Below are positions 42,018-50,464 of a DNA stretch of 64,000 nt, piece after piece. A program made the translations under genes and the position numbers. How positions within the stretch are numbered: position 1 is the first letter of the stretch; each line of letters begins with the position of its first letter. Origin of the DNA: Candidatus Chryseobacterium colombiense (GTDB taxonomy: Bacteria; Bacteroidota; Bacteroidia; Flavobacteriales; Weeksellaceae); assembly GCA_029203185.1 (NCBI GenBank), contig CP119310.1, positions 3,664,001-3,728,000 on the forward strand. Reading direction: 5' to 3'. Under the pieces are notes generated by a model, which did not search any database, was not told the origin of the DNA, and saw only the letters and a program-made list of their open reading frames with translations.

Positions 42018-42920
42018 TTACTTATTATTGATCGTCTTCAGCCAGTCTGAACATAGTTTTTTCCAGTTGTCCGTCAATTCAGATTTATTGGTAATTCCAA
42101 TTTTATGTTCACCTTCAGGAAAAATAAACAATGCTCCTTTTACTTTGTTTTTTATCATTTCTTGATAATACAGGATGCTGTTCATCACAGGAACGGTTTT
42201 ATCGTTTTGGGCATGAAATAAAATCGTAGGTGGCGTTTTTTCCGTCACGCGATTCTGCATAGAATATTCTTTGATTTTTTCGGGGGAAACATTTTCACCC
42301 AGTAAACTGTTCCTGCTTCCTGTATGTGCATATTCTCCAAAATCAATCACCGGAGAAACCAGAATCGCAAAATTGGGAATAGTGGGAATAGATGTCCAGT
42401 CGCCTTTTAATTCAGTATAGTCTGTAGAAATATTGCTTACTGAAGCTGCTAAATGACCACCTGCAGAAGTTCCGATCACACCGATCTGCTCAGATGAAAT
42501 TCCATATTGTTCTGCATTTTTTCTAAGGAATTTGATGGCTGCCTGAACATCCTGTAAGGGAGCAATTTCTCTTTGCTTTAAATCGGGAGAAGTGGGTAAT
42601 CTGTAGTTTAAAACAAATGCTGAAATTCCCTGGGTATTAAACCATTTTGCAATTTGATAACCTCCTAAATCATAAGTCAGTTTGTAGTATCCACCTCCAG
42701 GAATAACAACGACTGCCATCTGTTTCCTTTCTTCTTTTGGTGGCAGAAAAGCAAACATCTCGGTTTCTTTGATCTGTATAATTCTTCCGTCTTTTTCTTC
42801 CGTTTTTAAAGGCAATCCTTTAGAATTAGACATCTGACCTTTTGGCCAAACCATTATTTTTTCCTGTGCGGATATCTGAACGAAAAAAGAAAGTAAGAGC
42901 AGGAAAGTAAATTTTTTCAT
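42018..42920 (-). CDS. Secreted alpha/beta hydrolase, probable acetylesterase
   Basis: A 300-residue serine esterase with a signal peptide (MKKFTFLLLLSFFVQISAQ). The oxyanion segment VVIPGGGYYKLTYD is near residue 73, the nucleophile motif GTSAGGHLA near 149, and the late acid and His in NDKTVPVMN and EGEHKIG. It resembles BD-FAE/acetyl-xylan-esterase-like hydrolases. In this locus removal of acetyl groups from pectin is the likely role. It is between kdgF and GH95 on one strand. Confidence 0.85.
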   Translation of the reverse strand: MKKFTFLLLLSFFVQISAQEKIMVWPKGQMSNSKGLPLKTEEKDGRIIQIKETEMFAFLPPKEERKQMAVVVIPGGGYYKLTYDLGGYQIAKWFNTQGISAFVLNYRLPTSPDLKQREIAPLQDVQAAIKFLRKNAEQYGISSEQIGVIGTSAGGHLAASVSNISTDYTELKGDWTSIPTIPNFAILVSPVIDFGEYAHTGSRNSLLGENVSPEKIKEYSMQNRVTEKTPPTILFHAQNDKTVPVMNSILYYQEMIKNKVKGALFIFPEGEHKIGITNKSELTDNWKKLCSDWLKTINNK

Positions 42921-42965
42921 AACCGTTAACTTTTTAGAAGGTATTTTTTCCAGATTTTATTAAAA

Positions 42966-43307
42966 TTATTCTTTAAGAAAATCTTCTCTGAACGGGGTAA
43001 AGGCATCAATCAATTGCCCGGCTTCCAGACATTTTACTCCATGAAAAATATTGGGCTGAGCAAAAAATCCGTCACCCTGTTGTAAGACTTTTGTTTCACC
43101 ATCCACCGTCACTTCAAATTTTCCTGAAGCCACATACGTAATCTGAGAATGAAAATGTTGATGCAAAGCACCAATGGCATCTTTTTCAAATTTTACAATC
43201 ACCATCATCACCTGAGAATTGTACCCTACAAATTGTCTCGAAACTCCTTCTCCTAAATCTTCCCACCCGCAGTTGCCCTCGAAAAACGGTTCTTTTTTGA
43301 AATGCAT
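42966..43307 (-). CDS. kdgF: Cupin protein, probable KdgF
   Basis: A 113-residue cupin. The metal motif ALHQHFHSQITYVASGKFEVTVDG is near residues 49-70 (HxH...E-like) and the second motif QPNIFHGVKC near 87-95 supplies the last His. KdgF converts the unsaturated monogalacturonate released by lyases and GH105 to 5-keto-4-deoxyuronate, which KduI then uses. Size, motif and pectin-locus location agree. No signal peptide, so it is cytoplasmic or periplasmic through another route; cytoplasmic is more likely. Confidence 0.85.
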   Translation of the reverse strand: MHFKKEPFFEGNCGWEDLGEGVSRQFVGYNSQVMMVIVKFEKDAIGALHQHFHSQITYVASGKFEVTVDGETKVLQQGDGFFAQPNIFHGVKCLEAGQLIDAFTPFREDFLKE

Positions 43308-43350
43308 TTTGTCTGTTTTTTGAATTTTAAAACTAAGTTATTCATTTGTA

Positions 43351-43473
43351 TTGTCATTCTAAACGAAACGAAAGTGCAGTGAAGAATCTTTTTCAACTCC
43401 ATCTGAATCATCTTTATTTGTATAGATTCTTTGAACTTCGTTCGCATCCCTTCAGGCTGTGTCAGAATGACAA
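43351..43473. repeat. Intergenic inverted repeat, family B, copy 1
   Basis: TTGTCATTCT (43351-43360) pairs exactly with AGAATGACAA (43464-43473). Inner segments GAAGAATCTTT and AGATTCTTTGAA also pair. It lies upstream of kdgF and next to family C copy 1. Confidence 0.75.
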
Positions 43474-43489
43474 ACTTGCTGTTTATTTG

Positions 43490-43565
43490 TCCCGCAGATT
43501 TTGCAAATTATGCAGATTCAAATTCTTAAAGATGTCATCTGTGAAAATTTGTGCAATCAGTGGGA
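43490..43565. repeat. Intergenic inverted repeat, family C, copy 1
   Basis: TCCCGCAGATTTTGCAAATT and its partner with GATTGCACAAATTTTCACAG-like complement near 43540-43565 form an imperfect long hairpin (CAGATT/CATCTG). Lies after the CE12 gene. Confidence 0.6.
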
Positions 43566-43567
43566 AG

Positions 43568-44305
43568 CTATTTAATATACTTTTCCAAACCAATCTTTAA
43601 AGTCTTCAAATTTTTTACAGCGAGTTTAGCAACAGATTCTGCGCCCAGTGTTGATAAATGGGTATCATCATCTTTTCCTTTCGGATAATACGGATCTTCT
43701 CCTTCTTTGTAATGCAGATGTAATTTTTTAGAATTTTCAGGACCGTAAGAAATCTCCAGCTGTTCGGTTAATAACTGCATATCTACAAACGGAACTTTCA
43801 GATCGTTGGCTACCATTCTTACTATCAAAGGATATTCTTTATGAGTATCAATTAAAACCCCATTTTCATTGAAGTCTCTTCTCACGATGGAAGTCATTAA
43901 GATTGGCGTTGCTCCTTTTGCTCTAGCTTCATTTACATATCTTTCCAGATTAGCTCTGTATTGAGTATAAGGATTGGTAAATTTTGTAGAATCTTTTACT
44001 TTCTGGTCATTATGTCCAAACTGAATAATTACAAAATCTCCTTTTTTCAATTGTTTTTCAACCTTGTCCCATCTTCCCTCGGTTCTGAAGCTTTTTGAAC
44101 TTCTTCCGTTCATCGCATGGTTCTGAATTTCGATTCCAGAGGTCATGAATTGCGGCAAAATCTGTCCCCATCCATGTTCCGGATTTTTGTCAGGATTTTC
44201 TTTATTGGCCATGGTGGAATCACCGATGAGGAATAGAGTCGGCTTTTTTTGAGCCAGAATTAAAGTTGAAACGGCTATGCTGAATAGTAAAAGTATTTTT
44301 TTCAT
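43568..44305 (-). CDS. Rhamnogalacturonan acetylesterase, family CE12
   Basis: A 245-residue SGNH hydrolase with a signal peptide (MKKILLLFSIAVSTLILAQ). Block I GDSTMANK is at 28-35, block II has NHAMNGRSSKSF with Gly, block III has FGHNDQK near 95-101, and block V has DDTHLSTLG near 218-226. Catalytic Ser, Asn, Asp and His are all present. It removes acetyl groups from rhamnogalacturonan. Between inverted repeats B2 and C1. Confidence 0.94.
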   Translation of the reverse strand: MKKILLLFSIAVSTLILAQKKPTLFLIGDSTMANKENPDKNPEHGWGQILPQFMTSGIEIQNHAMNGRSSKSFRTEGRWDKVEKQLKKGDFVIIQFGHNDQKVKDSTKFTNPYTQYRANLERYVNEARAKGATPILMTSIVRRDFNENGVLIDTHKEYPLIVRMVANDLKVPFVDMQLLTEQLEISYGPENSKKLHLHYKEGEDPYYPKGKDDDTHLSTLGAESVAKLAVKNLKTLKIGLEKYIK

Positions 44306-44334
44306 TTTACAATTTATTTTTATTTAAATCTGAA

Positions 44335-44432
44335 AGATGCTTCGGAAGGCTCAGCATGACATTGCGACAAATTCCCTGCTAAATTAAAGCAGTTAGTATT
44401 AGAGTTGTCATGCTGAGCCTGTCGAAGCATCT
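44335..44432. repeat. Intergenic inverted repeat, family B, copy 2
   Basis: AGATGCTTCGGAAGGCTCAG and CTGAGCCTGTCGAAGCATCT are near-complements, and TGACA/TGTCA continue the stem. Lies between the CE12 gene and the first CE8 gene. Confidence 0.8.
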
Positions 44433-44447
44433 CAATAATTCATTTCA

Positions 44448-45416
44448 TTATTTATTTGGATTCCAGCCATTGAATATTTTTTCAATAGTATAATTTTTTA
44501 AATCTTTTTTCGTCAGTTGATGTGACCAGCTCACCCGTTTTGAAATATTTCCGCCTTCTCCTTTACTTCCAAATTCTGCGTAATAGGCTGTTTTTTCTTT
44601 ATCAGGAAACATTTTGTCGCCTTTCCACGGATTCCAGCCTTCGGGAAGAATGTGTTTTCCCATTTCGGTGTTGATGAAAACTGTTTGGGCATAAGGCCGC
44701 CATGGTCTTCCCAAGTAAACTTTAGTAATGCTATCTTTAGCAATTAATTTACAGTCAAAAAAGACAAAACCATATTTTCTGTCGGCTTCCGTTGCCGCTG
44801 CGGTGATGTAAGAGTCGGCTAAGCTTTTAATGGTACAATTTTTAAAAACAACCGTCGCCTGTCCGAAAATAAAATCTGTTGTTCCTTCGATATAACAGTT
44901 TTCAAAATATTGTCTGCTGTGATTGGTTGCGGAATAAATGGTGTCCTGGCAACCTAAAATATTCGAGTTTTTAATTATAAAACGGTCACCTTCCACATGA
45001 AGAGAAACCGCTTGTCCTTCATTACAAGAAGAGTTTTGAATGGTGAGATTGCTGATTTTAATGTCATCGCCCATCACCAAAAGCGTATAGGAATTGAACG
45101 TGGTCATTTTTTCATTAAACGAATCCAATTTTCCTGAAAAATCATTGTTGGTAATGACCGTGTTATCTTTATTTTCGCCTTCTAATGTGATTTTGTGCTT
45201 TGAAGAAGGAATAATCACTTTTTCATTATATGTTCCGGACTTTATTAAAACTAAAGCTTCGGCCGGGCCTAAATCTCTTATAGAATTAATGGCTTTTTGA
45301 ATAGAAGTAAAGTCTCCGCTTCCGTCTTTGGCAACGGTAATTTTAATGTATGGCTCATTTCCTGCAAAGAGAAAATTTGCCATCGAAATGAGAAATATTA
45401 AAAATAATTTTTTCAT
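44448..45416 (-). CDS. Pectinesterase, family CE8 (first copy)
   Basis: A 322-residue secreted enzyme with a signal peptide (MKKLFLIFLISMANFLFAG). Family motifs seen are GSGDFTSIQKAINS, GQAVSLHV near 135, QDTIYS near 156, YIEGTTDFIFGQATVVF near 175 with the catalytic Asp residues, and YLGRPWRPYAQTVFINTEMG near 230 with the Arg. It demethylates homogalacturonan to make it a substrate for lyases and GH28. Paralogue at 53213. Confidence 0.96.
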   Translation of the reverse strand: MKKLFLIFLISMANFLFAGNEPYIKITVAKDGSGDFTSIQKAINSIRDLGPAEALVLIKSGTYNEKVIIPSSKHKITLEGENKDNTVITNNDFSGKLDSFNEKMTTFNSYTLLVMGDDIKISNLTIQNSSCNEGQAVSLHVEGDRFIIKNSNILGCQDTIYSATNHSRQYFENCYIEGTTDFIFGQATVVFKNCTIKSLADSYITAAATEADRKYGFVFFDCKLIAKDSITKVYLGRPWRPYAQTVFINTEMGKHILPEGWNPWKGDKMFPDKEKTAYYAEFGSKGEGGNISKRVSWSHQLTKKDLKNYTIEKIFNGWNPNK

Positions 45417-45428
45417 AGGTTGAATTAT

Positions 45429-45600
45429 TTTTTAACGCAAAGATTTATTCTTGTTTTGGTGTTATTTTAAGGAGCAAAGATTTGCGACAATGTCGCTTAT
45501 GAAGCTGTCGTTAAAATGTTTGCTTCATAAAATCAACTTGTTGATTCCTCTTTGCTCCTTAAAGTTTAACATATTTACTAATAAACTTTGCGTTTAAAAT
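45429..45600. repeat. Long intergenic inverted repeat, family A variant
   Basis: TTTTAACGCAAAG near the left end pairs with CTTTGCGTTTAAAA at the right end (45586-45599). An inner perfect 14-base pair is TTTAAGGAGCAAAG with CTTTGCTCCTTAAA. Further paired segments occur at the top. Between the CE8 gene and the esterase gene at 45612. Confidence 0.75.
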
Positions 45601-45611
45601 CATTAATAATA

Positions 45612-46520
45612 TTATTTCAAGATTCGATTTAAAAAATCAACCGTTACATTCAAAGTTTCTGTAAACCAGGGTTCTGCCGACCAGAATGAATGCGGAGTAT
45701 TTTTGATCTCATGAAACTCAGTCGGGATATGATAAGCCTTCAATTTTTTCATCATATCGTCTCTTCCCGCATGAAACCGGGGTTGCGAACTGTTGATAAA
45801 AAGAGTAGGAGGGGTATTTTTATCCACGAATTCTAATGGAGAGGCCTCGGTCCAGTTTTTTAAGTTAACATCTTTGTCGCCTCCCAACCAATAAGCAGCG
45901 TAGGTACTTTCTTCAGCTTCCGGATGGATAAATGAGACGATTCCATCAACATTCACAATTGCCTGAATTTTATTTTTGGATTTCACACCGACCAAAGTCG
46001 CAATTTGCGCTCCCGCAGATTCTCCCAAAACGACCATTTTCTTTTTGTTTAAAGAATATTTTTTATGATTTTTCTTGAGCCATTGAATGCCTGTTTCAAT
46101 ATCTTCAACTCCGGCGGGAAATTTGGCAACATCCGCCAACCGATATCCGATTGCGATCACCACATAGCCTTTTGATGCCAGTTCCATTGCCATAAATTTT
46201 TCATTTTCCTTACTTCCTGAAATCCATCCACCACCATGAACCATTGCAATTCCCGGATATTTTTTTGAGGAATCAAGAGGATAATATACGTCTGCTTTTA
46301 AAGAAAGTCCGTTGATATTGGCATATTCCACATCTTTATCAATTTCGATATTCTGTGGAATAGGGCGGTCAATAGGTGTGGTAAAAGAAATTTTTTTTCT
46401 GAATTTTTCAAAGGTACCTTCATTCGTGTAAGGAGTAGCATTCGGGCGGTTTACCTGCCCGAATGCCATTGTCCCCACAAAAAAAATAGAAATATAAGTA
46501 TGTTTTCTGTTAAAAATCAT
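45612..46520 (-). CDS. Secreted alpha/beta hydrolase (esterase), second copy in locus
   Basis: A 302-residue hydrolase of the hormone-sensitive-lipase/BD-FAE group. The start is compatible with a signal peptide (MIFNRKHTYISIFFVGTMAFGQ). The HGGGWISGSK oxyanion motif is near residue 94, GESAGAQIA near 165, and the late His in KNTPHSFWS. Probably an acetyl or methyl esterase acting on pectin oligomers; the substrate is not shown. No close paralogy to the 42018 gene by eye beyond the fold. Confidence 0.85.
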   Translation of the reverse strand: MIFNRKHTYISIFFVGTMAFGQVNRPNATPYTNEGTFEKFRKKISFTTPIDRPIPQNIEIDKDVEYANINGLSLKADVYYPLDSSKKYPGIAMVHGGGWISGSKENEKFMAMELASKGYVVIAIGYRLADVAKFPAGVEDIETGIQWLKKNHKKYSLNKKKMVVLGESAGAQIATLVGVKSKNKIQAIVNVDGIVSFIHPEAEESTYAAYWLGGDKDVNLKNWTEASPLEFVDKNTPPTLFINSSQPRFHAGRDDMMKKLKAYHIPTEFHEIKNTPHSFWSAEPWFTETLNVTVDFLNRILK

Positions 46521-46564
46521 TCGCTTATGGAATTTTTTTAATACTGATTTTTATTTTTTTGTTG

Positions 46565-46734
46565 TTGGTTTTTCGCAAAGACGCAAAGCAATTTACTGTC
46601 TTTATATTTTAAGGCGCAAGGATTTTATCTTTGATAAAATTTAATACTCAATACTTTGCTGAAAATCTTTGATTTTCTTGCGTCTTAAAACAGTATTTAA
46701 ATCAAAAAAACTTTGCGTCTTTGCGATTAACCAA
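46565..46734. repeat. Long intergenic inverted repeat, family A, copy 3
   Basis: Left arm TTGGTTTTTCGCAAAGACGC and right arm GCGTCTTTGCGATTAACCAA are near-complements; inner arms AAGGCGCAAG and CTTGCGTCTT pair with GATAAAAT segments between. It ends one base before the GH28 stop codon, between that gene and the esterase gene. Confidence 0.85.
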
Positions 46735-48402
46735 CTATTTAATTGCATTTTTCGCTACATCCGTCCCAATAGAAAGTAAATTTTTATCGGATGCTATTTC
46801 TTTCGGCAACAATACTGCTCCCGTTTTGTTTCCTAATACTTTCACAACAGGTTTATTGGCAGATTCAAATTTTACTGTTGAAAGATTGATGTTTTTACTG
46901 TTGTAAATGGTAGCTCCCGCTCCTTCAGCATATTTCAGTTTTACATTTTTTAGCTGAATTCCGTCAGCATCTACGATTGTCAAAGCTTTTCTGGTATCAA
47001 ACTGAGAATCTTCGATTACGATATTTTTAAGATTCATTTCGGCTAAACCAAATAATGTAATTGCCTCATCAGAATTTACTGCAGTGATGTTTTTAAAGTA
47101 AATGTTTCTGAAAACCGGCGTTTCTTCCGTTACAGGATATACTTTTTCAGGCGCTTTGTTTCCTTCCTGTTTCTGCCCGTCCTCCAGCACCGGAGATGCG
47201 CCTTCGTAGAACATATTAAACCCGATTACCTGAGTCGGAATATTAATCATATCAATATTTTTGATATAAATATTTTCAACAATTCCTCCTCTTCCGCGGG
47301 TTGTTTTGAAACGAAGACCAATATCTGTCCCAATAAAAGTACAGTCTGAAACATGGATATTTCTCGCTCCTCCCGACATTTCACTTCCGATCACGAAACC
47401 TCCATGACCGTGATATACTACATTGTTTTTGATGATGACATTTTCAGTAGGCATTCCTCTTTTTCTCCCGTCCTGATCTTTCCCTGATTTAATACAAATG
47501 GCATCGTCACCAACGTCAAACGTATTATCGTAGATCAAAACATTTTTACAGGATTCTAAATCTACACCGTCACCGTTTTGAGAAAACCATGGGTTTCTTA
47601 CGGTAAGATTTCTTAAAATTACATTTGAACACATTAAAGGGTGAAGATTCCAGGCAGGAGAATTCTGGAAAGTGGGTCCGTCTAACAATACCTTGTCGCA
47701 ACCTACTAAACTTACCATTACCGGACGAAGGAAATCTTTAACCGTAACTAATTCTTCTTTGGAAATCTTATCAGGAACATTGAAGTTGGAACTGCTTTCA
47801 AATCCTTTTTTATAGCTTTCTGAAGGATACCAGTTTTTTCCGTCCGCAGATAAAATTCCACCCGATTTTACGATATTTTTCCATTCGGATTCTGAAACCT
47901 TACTTTTTTTGATAGCTCTCCATGCATCACCACTTCCGTCGATCACACCTTTTCCTGTGATGGCAATATTGATTGCATTTTTGGCAGAAATCGGGGATTG
48001 GCAACGGATGGTATTCAACCCTTCAAAACTTACATCGACTAATGGATAATCTGCTTTATCCTTACTGAAAATAATGAAAGCGCCTTCTTCTACATGAAAG
48101 TTGATATTGCTTTTCAATTCGATAGGACCTGTTAACCACATTCCGCGGGGAACAACTAATTTTCCGCCGCCTTTTTTGTTAAGATCTTCGATTGCTTTTT
48201 TGAAAGCTTCCGTATTTTTTACATTTCCGCCTGCAACACCACCATATTGTGTGATGGAAACCGTGTTCGCCGCAAATGAAGTTTCTGCAACCTGAGGCAT
48301 TTTAAACTCAATGTTTTTATAAATATCAAGGTTCTGGGCATAGATTTGCCCTGAAAACATCATTGCCGCTACTAAACCGATCACTTTAAGAGACTTCTTC
48401 AT
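46735..48402 (-). CDS. Polygalacturonase, family GH28
   Basis: A 555-residue secreted beta-helix hydrolase (signal peptide MKKSLKVIGLVAAMMFSGQIYAQ). GH28 active-site motifs are all visible: NGDGVDLES near 274, VGDDAICIKSGKD near 297, GHGGFVIGSEMSGG near 332, and RFKTTRGRGG near 363. It starts with SITQYGGVAGGNVKNTEAFKKAIEDL, the usual beginning of the helix. It hydrolyses galacturonate backbone from pectin, endo or exo not distinguishable. Long pectin-locus relatives of this length are usually exo-acting. Confidence 0.95.
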   Translation of the reverse strand: MKKSLKVIGLVAAMMFSGQIYAQNLDIYKNIEFKMPQVAETSFAANTVSITQYGGVAGGNVKNTEAFKKAIEDLNKKGGGKLVVPRGMWLTGPIELKSNINFHVEEGAFIIFSKDKADYPLVDVSFEGLNTIRCQSPISAKNAINIAITGKGVIDGSGDAWRAIKKSKVSESEWKNIVKSGGILSADGKNWYPSESYKKGFESSSNFNVPDKISKEELVTVKDFLRPVMVSLVGCDKVLLDGPTFQNSPAWNLHPLMCSNVILRNLTVRNPWFSQNGDGVDLESCKNVLIYDNTFDVGDDAICIKSGKDQDGRKRGMPTENVIIKNNVVYHGHGGFVIGSEMSGGARNIHVSDCTFIGTDIGLRFKTTRGRGGIVENIYIKNIDMINIPTQVIGFNMFYEGASPVLEDGQKQEGNKAPEKVYPVTEETPVFRNIYFKNITAVNSDEAITLFGLAEMNLKNIVIEDSQFDTRKALTIVDADGIQLKNVKLKYAEGAGATIYNSKNINLSTVKFESANKPVVKVLGNKTGAVLLPKEIASDKNLLSIGTDVAKNAIK

Positions 48403-48433
48403 TTTATTTTTTTGTTCATTATTTATTTAATTG

Positions 48434-48602
48434 TTGGTTAATCGCAAAGACGCAAAGTTTATTTTATAACTTTATGCTTTAAGACGCAAGGATTTCATCT
48501 TCGATAAAATTTTACAGTTCAAAATTTGCTAAAAATCTTTGATTTTCTTGCGTCTTGAAACAGTATAAAAAGTAAAAGCTTTGTGTCTTTGCGATTAACC
48601 AA
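48434..48602. repeat. Long intergenic inverted repeat, family A, copy 4
   Basis: Left arm TTGGTTAATCGCAAAGACGC pairs with right arm GTGTCTTTGCGATTAACCAA; inner arms AAGACGCAAG and CTTGCGTCTT pair exactly. About 169 bases, between the GH43 and GH28 genes. Confidence 0.88.
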
Positions 48603-48608
48603 CCAATC

Positions 48609-50252
48609 CTAATTTTTAGTAATTCTAAACCAGTCAAAATCTGCATATCCGCCTCGAGGTGCTTTTTCTATGCTGATGCTGTATAAACCGACTTTAGCTC
48701 CAATCCATTTTCCCGGCTTAGCTTGGAAAACTTCGCCTGCTTTTGTAAAGTTTTTTCCGTTTTCACTATAGCTGAACTGGCATAGGCCATTCGGTTCGTT
48801 TACATTTACTTTTAAATAAACTTCGTTTGTTTTTAATTTGGTTTCAAATAATATTTTTTCTTCCCCTCCTTTATCGGCTTTTTCAGCTCTTCTTAATTGA
48901 AGATAAAAGCCGTCCGGCTTATTGGTGATCACGATCGATTGATGATCCAGTCCCATCACCAAAAGTCCGGCAGTTTTTCCTTCTTTGGCATCTTCGGGTG
49001 TTAATTTCACTTTTGTTGAAGCTGCAAAATTCGGAGCCGGGAATTTTTGTGTTAATAAATTCGGTACGTTCCAAAGGTTTTTTTCACCTTCAGGAACTTT
49101 CATTGAGAATAATCTTAAAAATTTCTGTCCGGGAAGTTTCGAAGACCACACGATGTTTTCGTTGGCACTCCATTGCCATTGTAATCCTAATTTATCTCCA
49201 TCAAATTCATCCGTTTCAGGCGGAGTAACGATCGAATAAGTTTGTCCTACGTTTGGTTTTTTATATGTTAAAACCGGTTCCCCAATTCCGTTTTTATTGT
49301 TATCAATTCCTATGACTGGCCAGTCTTTTTCCCACTTCATTGGCTGTAAGTGAACAATTCTTCCTCCTGCATCCACATCCTGAAAGTGATAAAACCAATC
49401 TTCACCCGAAGGCGTATCTACCCATGCTCCCTGATGAGGTCCGTTGATCTTTGTAGAACCCTGTTCCAATACTACTTTTTCTTCGTAAGGACCGTAAATA
49501 TTTTTTGACCTTAATACCAATTGCCAACCTGTTGCCACACCACCTGCCGGAGCAAAAATGTAGTAGTAACCATTTCTTTTATATATTTTCGGACCTTCAA
49601 CCGTTGGATGGGAATCGTGACCATCGAAAACATGAACTCCTTTATCTAAGACTTTTGTTCCTTCAGGATTCATTTTATTCAGGGTCAGAATACTTTTCAC
49701 TCCGGCGCGGCTTCCCGCCCAACCATGAATTAAATAAGCATTTCCGTCTTCATCCCAGAAAGGACAGGAATCAATTAAGCCTTTTCCTTCCATCACCAGA
49801 ACAGGTTCTTCCCATTTTCCAAGTGGATCTTTGGTTTTTACCATATAAATTCCATAATCGGGATCGCCCCAATAAATGTAAAATTCTCCTTTATGGAAAC
49901 GAATTGACGGTGCCCAAACTGCATCTCCTCTCCTTGGAACCGAAAAATGTGCTCTAGGCAAAATATCCTGAATCGCATAATTCACCAATTTCCAGTTGAC
50001 CATATCTTTTGAGTGAAGAATCGGTAATCCCGGAGTTTCATTGAAGCTGGAAGCGGTCATATAATAATCTTCACCTACACGAATGGCATCGGGATCAGAA
50101 TAATCTGCATACAAGATCGGGTTTCTGTAATTTTTTCCCTGATCGGCAGTCCATACTTCGGAAACATAGTTTTTTTCCTGTGCATTCAAATAGCTTGATG
50201 CAATGGAGAAAACAGTTATTGAAAGTATATTTAAAATATTTTTTGTTTTCAT
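48609..50252 (-). CDS. Glycoside hydrolase family 43
   Basis: A 547-residue secreted enzyme: signal peptide, then the five-bladed propeller starting YRNPILYADYSDPDAIRVGEDYYMTASSF. The catalytic Asp (YSDPDAI), a second Asp in DSCPFWDEDGNAYLIHGW and the Glu in HPTVEGPKIYKRNGYYYIFAPAGG are visible. A C-terminal beta-sandwich (about 350-547, EFDGDKLGLQWQW...YADFDWFRITKN) is the GH43 accessory domain. It likely removes arabinose or xylose from pectin side chains. Confidence 0.93.
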   Translation of the reverse strand: MKTKNILNILSITVFSIASSYLNAQEKNYVSEVWTADQGKNYRNPILYADYSDPDAIRVGEDYYMTASSFNETPGLPILHSKDMVNWKLVNYAIQDILPRAHFSVPRRGDAVWAPSIRFHKGEFYIYWGDPDYGIYMVKTKDPLGKWEEPVLVMEGKGLIDSCPFWDEDGNAYLIHGWAGSRAGVKSILTLNKMNPEGTKVLDKGVHVFDGHDSHPTVEGPKIYKRNGYYYIFAPAGGVATGWQLVLRSKNIYGPYEEKVVLEQGSTKINGPHQGAWVDTPSGEDWFYHFQDVDAGGRIVHLQPMKWEKDWPVIGIDNNKNGIGEPVLTYKKPNVGQTYSIVTPPETDEFDGDKLGLQWQWSANENIVWSSKLPGQKFLRLFSMKVPEGEKNLWNVPNLLTQKFPAPNFAASTKVKLTPEDAKEGKTAGLLVMGLDHQSIVITNKPDGFYLQLRRAEKADKGGEEKILFETKLKTNEVYLKVNVNEPNGLCQFSYSENGKNFTKAGEVFQAKPGKWIGAKVGLYSISIEKAPRGGYADFDWFRITKN

Positions 50253-50376
50253 AAATCAGATTTTTAGTCTGGTTTAAATTTTAACGTAATGAGCGCAAAG
50301 TTTTTTTTAATTGCTTACTGCATATTTTTCGGTCGCAAAGGCGTTCTACTCAGCAAAGGTTGGATGTTTTTGCTGT

Positions 50377-50450
50377 TTGTCATTTCGACGATAGGAGAAA
50401 TCCGTTTAAGAAGGATTCTTCATATCGCTGCGCTATATTCAGAATGACAA
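50377..50450. repeat. Intergenic inverted repeat, family B, copy 3
   Basis: TTGTCATTTCGACGATAGGA and AGAATGACAA (50441-50450) form a short version of the family B hairpin. A decayed family A piece (GCGCAAAG...GGTCGCAAAGGCG) lies just left of it, at 50293-50345. Confidence 0.65.
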
Positions 50451-50464
50451 TCAATACTCATCAA

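Noticed and set aside
43253..43447. A 64-codon frame overlapping kdgF and the family B repeat
   Set aside because: Runs in another frame through kdgF and a repeat; shadow of real sequence features.
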